A DNA stretch of 16,696 nucleotides from Caryophanales bacterium UBA4100 (GTDB taxonomy: Bacteria; Bacillota; Bacilli; Paenibacillales; UBA4045): NCBI GenBank assembly GCA_002383285.1, contig DFXU01000032.1, positions 1 to 16,696 of the forward strand, given 5' to 3'. Below the pieces are notes generated by a model. The model did not search any database and was not told where the DNA came from. It worked only from the letters and a program-made list of their open reading frames with translations. Below are positions 13,651 to 16,696 of the stretch, in pieces. Position 1 is the first letter of the stretch. The number at the start of each line of letters is the position of its first letter. A program made the translations under genes and the position numbers.

Positions 13651-15249
13651 TCACTTGCTCGTCCTACTATACGTATGTGGAGTTACTCCAGTCGTGTCTT
13701 TAAATACCTTGAAGAAGTAATTATAGCTGCTAAAGCCTGTTTTTTCATAAATATCTTTGATTTGATATTCCCCGGTTTCAATGAATTGCTTGGCGGCTTT
13801 AATCCTCCTATGGTTTAAGTATTCCGTAAACCCACAATTCATTTCCTCCTTGAACAACCGGCTTAGGTATGAGCTAGAAATACCAATATGCTCGGCGGCT
13901 TGATCTAGAGATATATTCTCACTATAACGAATATTAATATATTTAACGGCCAATCTCACATGATTTGAATAGGGCTCATCTTCAGAAGCGGCAGTTAATC
14001 TTTGTATTAATTGGCTGTACAAATTTTTCAACCAATGAAGTGTTTCATCCAGGTTTTCACTTTGCCTAATCTGATCTCTGGATAAATAGTTACCTTTGTA
14101 ATATTTATCGTGATTTCCTCTAGATTTCAACCAAACCTTGTTAGCAATATGAATCAATTCATTGACAATGAGCTGGATCGAATCATCATTTGCTTTTCGC
14201 ACTTGAAAAGGGGAGAACACATCCTCGATAATGGCATGACTGCTCCGCTCATCGAGTAGTTTAACTGCATTCATCAGCTTTCTCTCATGATCCAAGCTTA
14301 GTGTTACTAACTGTTCTCCGATTGAATGATCAACAACACCTGTACTACCCGCTGTAAAGGAGCGTTTCTTCAGCAGCATGCAAGTTGTTTCATAACACTG
14401 GGGTATATTGTTTAAGCCATGTATCACGTCCGAATACTCAAAGAATATGTTAATATTCAAATACTTTTCGAGCGAGCTCCGAATTTTATGTAGAGTATCG
14501 GCAATCTGCTGATGGATGTAGTTTTGGCTGTATTCCTCGAAGAAAAAAACAATCACAAGCCTGCCTTGATCAATATAACTAACAATTCCGAGCTTCAGAT
14601 CATTCACAATTCGCTTACATAAGTCCATGGCGGTTGTAATAAATTTATTCTTCTCCACATCATCGTATTGCCCAGTGAGGATAATAAAATTTTCGATCTG
14701 CAGTGCGGCTACCACGATATGCCGAGACTTTAGGAAAATGTGATCATTCAGAAGCGATTTAATCTGATCCAAAGCTTCCTTCCTGCCAAGAACGAGATCT
14801 CTTATGGCACTTTGAGTCACAGAAGGGCTGATGGTTTCCCATATCTTGAGCTGTTCCGCTTCCTCTGTCAGTTCATTTCTCGCCTTCTTCAAAATTTTTA
14901 ATAATGCCGCTCCGTCCAATTCATGCTTCAGCAGATAATCAATGGCACCGTTCTTCATTGTATCTCTGACATAATCAAACTTGTCATAGCTGCTAAGGAC
15001 AATTTTCTTAATTCCTACATAATGCTCCTGCATATACTTGCATAACGATACACCATCCATACCTGGCATATTGATATCTACGATAACAATATGGGGACTG
15101 CAGTGTTCAATCATCTGGATCGCTTCCAACCCATTGACCGCTTCACCACAGATAATAAAGCCGTGTGCTTCCCAGTCTATTAAACTGTGAATATCATTCC
15201 TTACTAACACTTCGTCGTCGACAAGAAGAACTTTATTCATGTGGTTCAT
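13651..15249 (-). CDS. YesN-type response regulator, receiver plus AraC DNA-binding domain
   Basis: The product has 532 residues. The receiver domain carries KVLLVDDE (acidic pair at 11-12), IVDINMPGMDG with likely phospho-accepting D58, LSSYDKFDYV, and DYLLKHE with K108. A central region of about 300 residues is unassigned. The C-terminal AraC-type domain (about 430-530) has two helix-turn-helix motifs (ISLDQAAEHIGISSSYLSRLF and IKDIYEKTGFSSYNYFFKVFK, ending TGVTPHTYSR). The gene overlaps the 3' end of the kinase gene by 17 bases. ATG 15249 has GAGG six bases upstream; ATG 15240 is an alternative with GGAG upstream and gives the more usual MNKVLLVDDE start. It lies directly upstream of the importer operon on the same strand and is its likely activator. 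Confidence 0.92.
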   Translation of the reverse strand: MNHMNKVLLVDDEVLVRNDIHSLIDWEAHGFIICGEAVNGLEAIQMIEHCSPHIVIVDINMPGMDGVSLCKYMQEHYVGIKKIVLSSYDKFDYVRDTMKNGAIDYLLKHELDGAALLKILKKARNELTEEAEQLKIWETISPSVTQSAIRDLVLGRKEALDQIKSLLNDHIFLKSRHIVVAALQIENFIILTGQYDDVEKNKFITTAMDLCKRIVNDLKLGIVSYIDQGRLVIVFFFEEYSQNYIHQQIADTLHKIRSSLEKYLNINIFFEYSDVIHGLNNIPQCYETTCMLLKKRSFTAGSTGVVDHSIGEQLVTLSLDHERKLMNAVKLLDERSSHAIIEDVFSPFQVRKANDDSIQLIVNELIHIANKVWLKSRGNHDKYYKGNYLSRDQIRQSENLDETLHWLKNLYSQLIQRLTAASEDEPYSNHVRLAVKYINIRYSENISLDQAAEHIGISSSYLSRLFKEEMNCGFTEYLNHRRIKAAKQFIETGEYQIKDIYEKTGFSSYNYFFKVFKDTTGVTPHTYSRTSK

Positions 15250-16696
15250 CTCCGTCCTCTATGTAGGGGATTACCATTTCGACCGTTGTATACATGCCTA
15301 GCTCACTATAAATGCTTAATCCATAGGATTCACCAAACATCATTTTAATTCTTTCTTGAACATTACTAATTCCCATTCCATTAAAACTAAAATTTCCATC
15401 CGTATTCTTATTCCGTAACACGTTTATAATTTGAGCTTCCGACATCCCGTTTCCATTATCTGTAACTTCGATCCTGACATTCTGACGATCCTTTTGTATT
15501 TTAATATATAGCAATCCCTTATCCTTCAGTGGGCCGATTCCATGAATAATGGCGTTTTCTACGATAGGCTGTATGCTCAGCTTGACTATTTTACAACCCA
15601 TCAATGCTGGATCTGCCTGAATATTGACCACAAATGGTTCGATATACTTGTATTTCTGTATCCTAATATAGCTCTGAACATAGTCTAGCTCTTCCTCGAT
15701 CGTAACAAATTCTTTGGTATTACCCAGCACCCCTCTTAACAATTGAATCAAGGATGTGGAAACCTCCTCAATGTTGGCGGCATTTCTTAGTTTTGCTAAA
15801 TACTTAATGGTGTTCAATGTATTATATAGAAAGTGAGGTCTGATTTGCGCCTGCAGCGCCATGAGCTCCGCCTCTCTTTTTTGCCTTTCCCTGCTTTTCA
15901 CATCCTCTAGCAACGCCCCAACCTTTTCCAGCATATCTTGAAAGACCACACTTAATTGTCCGACCTCGTCTTTAGATTGGATAGAATTGGTTACCGAGAA
16001 ATTGCCATCCTTCACCCAAAGCATCGTATTCCGCAGCTTCCTTAAGTTTTTCGTGATTTGCGACGTTACAGCGATAGAGACAACCAATACAACGAGAAAT
16101 ACCAATAACACAACCTGTATGATTTGATTGCGCAACCCGATAGAATCCTTAATCAGCGTGTGCTCGGGAATCATTCCAATGGTCGTCCAACCCGTTACAT
16201 CCGAAGTGTAGGTCACAATCAAATGATCAGTTCCATCTATATGCATTTCTTCCACCTGATTCGTTCCTATCAACTGTTTAATAATACGATCTTGTGGGAG
16301 GCCTGGATTTGAGTAATATACAACTTCACCATTCGGGTCCACCACATATATGAAGCTATCCTCGGATGGACGAATATCATACGCCTTCACAATGACATCA
16401 TAATCAATATCGATCATCACCGCGCCAATCGACTGCTTCCTATATGTAATGGCTCTACCAAATGTAATGGTCTCATCTCGTCCCGTCTCAGCAGCACTCT
16501 GCTTGATATATACCTTCTTGCCTGAAGCAGACAATATCTGATCTAACAACGGATGATTCAAATTCGTTTGGTCTAGATATGGGTCACCCTTAAAGAATAT
16601 TTTTCCATTCAGCCCGACGACGGATATTCTGGCAATGGAGGATTTATATGCAGATAAAGACGTTAAAAATTCTACGATTTGCTTCTGCTCCAAAAA
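15233..16696 (-). CDS. YesM-type sensor histidine kinase, N-terminus cut by window edge
   Basis: The frame is open to the right edge, so the true start, the first membrane segment and part of the sensor lie outside; about 487 residues are visible. Counting from the first in-window TTG codon, part of an extracellular Cache-like sensor comes first (AITYRKQSIGAVMIDIDYD near 81-99, SFIYVVDPNGEVVYYSNP near 113-130). TM2 follows at about 190-210, then a HAMP linker (about 211-262). The His_kinase motif is QAQIRPHFLYNTL with the likely phospho-His about 287; the usual Asn before Pro is Arg here. The ATPase domain has QPIVENAIIHGIGP (about 375), TDNGNGMS and GMGISNVQERI. It overlaps the regulator gene, with which it forms a pair, and probably senses the glycan handled by the operon downstream. 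Confidence 0.9.
   Translation of the reverse strand, partial: FLEQKQIVEFLTSLSAYKSSIARISVVGLNGKIFFKGDPYLDQTNLNHPLLDQILSASGKKVYIKQSAAETGRDETITFGRAITYRKQSIGAVMIDIDYDVIVKAYDIRPSEDSFIYVVDPNGEVVYYSNPGLPQDRIIKQLIGTNQVEEMHIDGTDHLIVTYTSDVTGWTTIGMIPEHTLIKDSIGLRNQIIQVVLLVFLVVLVVSIAVTSQITKNLRKLRNTMLWVKDGNFSVTNSIQSKDEVGQLSVVFQDMLEKVGALLEDVKSRERQKREAELMALQAQIRPHFLYNTLNTIKYLAKLRNAANIEEVSTSLIQLLRGVLGNTKEFVTIEEELDYVQSYIRIQKYKYIEPFVVNIQADPALMGCKIVKLSIQPIVENAIIHGIGPLKDKGLLYIKIQKDRQNVRIEVTDNGNGMSEAQIINVLRNKNTDGNFSFNGMGISNVQERIKMMFGESYGLSIYSELGMYTTVEMVIPYIEDGDEPHE

Overview
The window looks like a carbohydrate-sensing and uptake region of a low-to-mid GC Firmicute, most likely Paenibacillus, Cohnella or a close relative. 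The reasons are two YesM/YesN-type sensor kinase plus AraC-type regulator pairs, an LplABC-type oligosaccharide importer, strong GGAGG ribosome binding sites, TTG and GTG starts, and a remnant of a 'stalk' (copper amine oxidase N-terminal-like) domain. This placement is inferred from gene content; no marker gene is present.

Layout. Bases 1-207 (+) are the C-terminal end of a TauE/SafE (TSUP) membrane protein. It converges on a minus-strand operon, read from about 4912 down to 213, that encodes a sensor histidine kinase, an AraC-type response regulator and a solute-binding lipoprotein. The three genes overlap or nearly abut. No permease genes accompany this binding protein, so it may serve sensing, or share a transporter encoded elsewhere. 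Divergent from this operon is a secreted SH3b-NlpC/P60 hydrolase (5124-5819, +) with its own terminator. Bases 5861-6312 hold no intact gene. They contain a clear 50-residue stalk-domain remnant, two weaker coding-like fragments and a long hairpin terminator.

Bases 6313-16696 are one minus-strand cassette. In transcription order it encodes a sensor kinase (cut by the window edge), an AraC-type regulator, a short regulatory gap with a cre-like box, an LplA-like binding lipoprotein, two LplB/LplC-like permeases, a cytoplasmic S1-type sulfatase and a cytoplasmic GH51 alpha-L-arabinofuranosidase. The hairpin at 6092-6133 ends it.

Working model (inference). The kinase/regulator pair senses an extracellular glycan fragment and switches on the importer. 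The oligosaccharide enters intact, and the sulfatase and arabinofuranosidase then process it in the cytoplasm. Having a sulfatase and an arabinofuranosidase in one import operon suggests a sulfated arabinose-containing glycan, such as a sulfated arabinan or arabinogalactan of green algae. This is the most interesting hypothesis in the window. The permease-less kinase-regulator-binding protein operon, a possible three-component sensor, is second.
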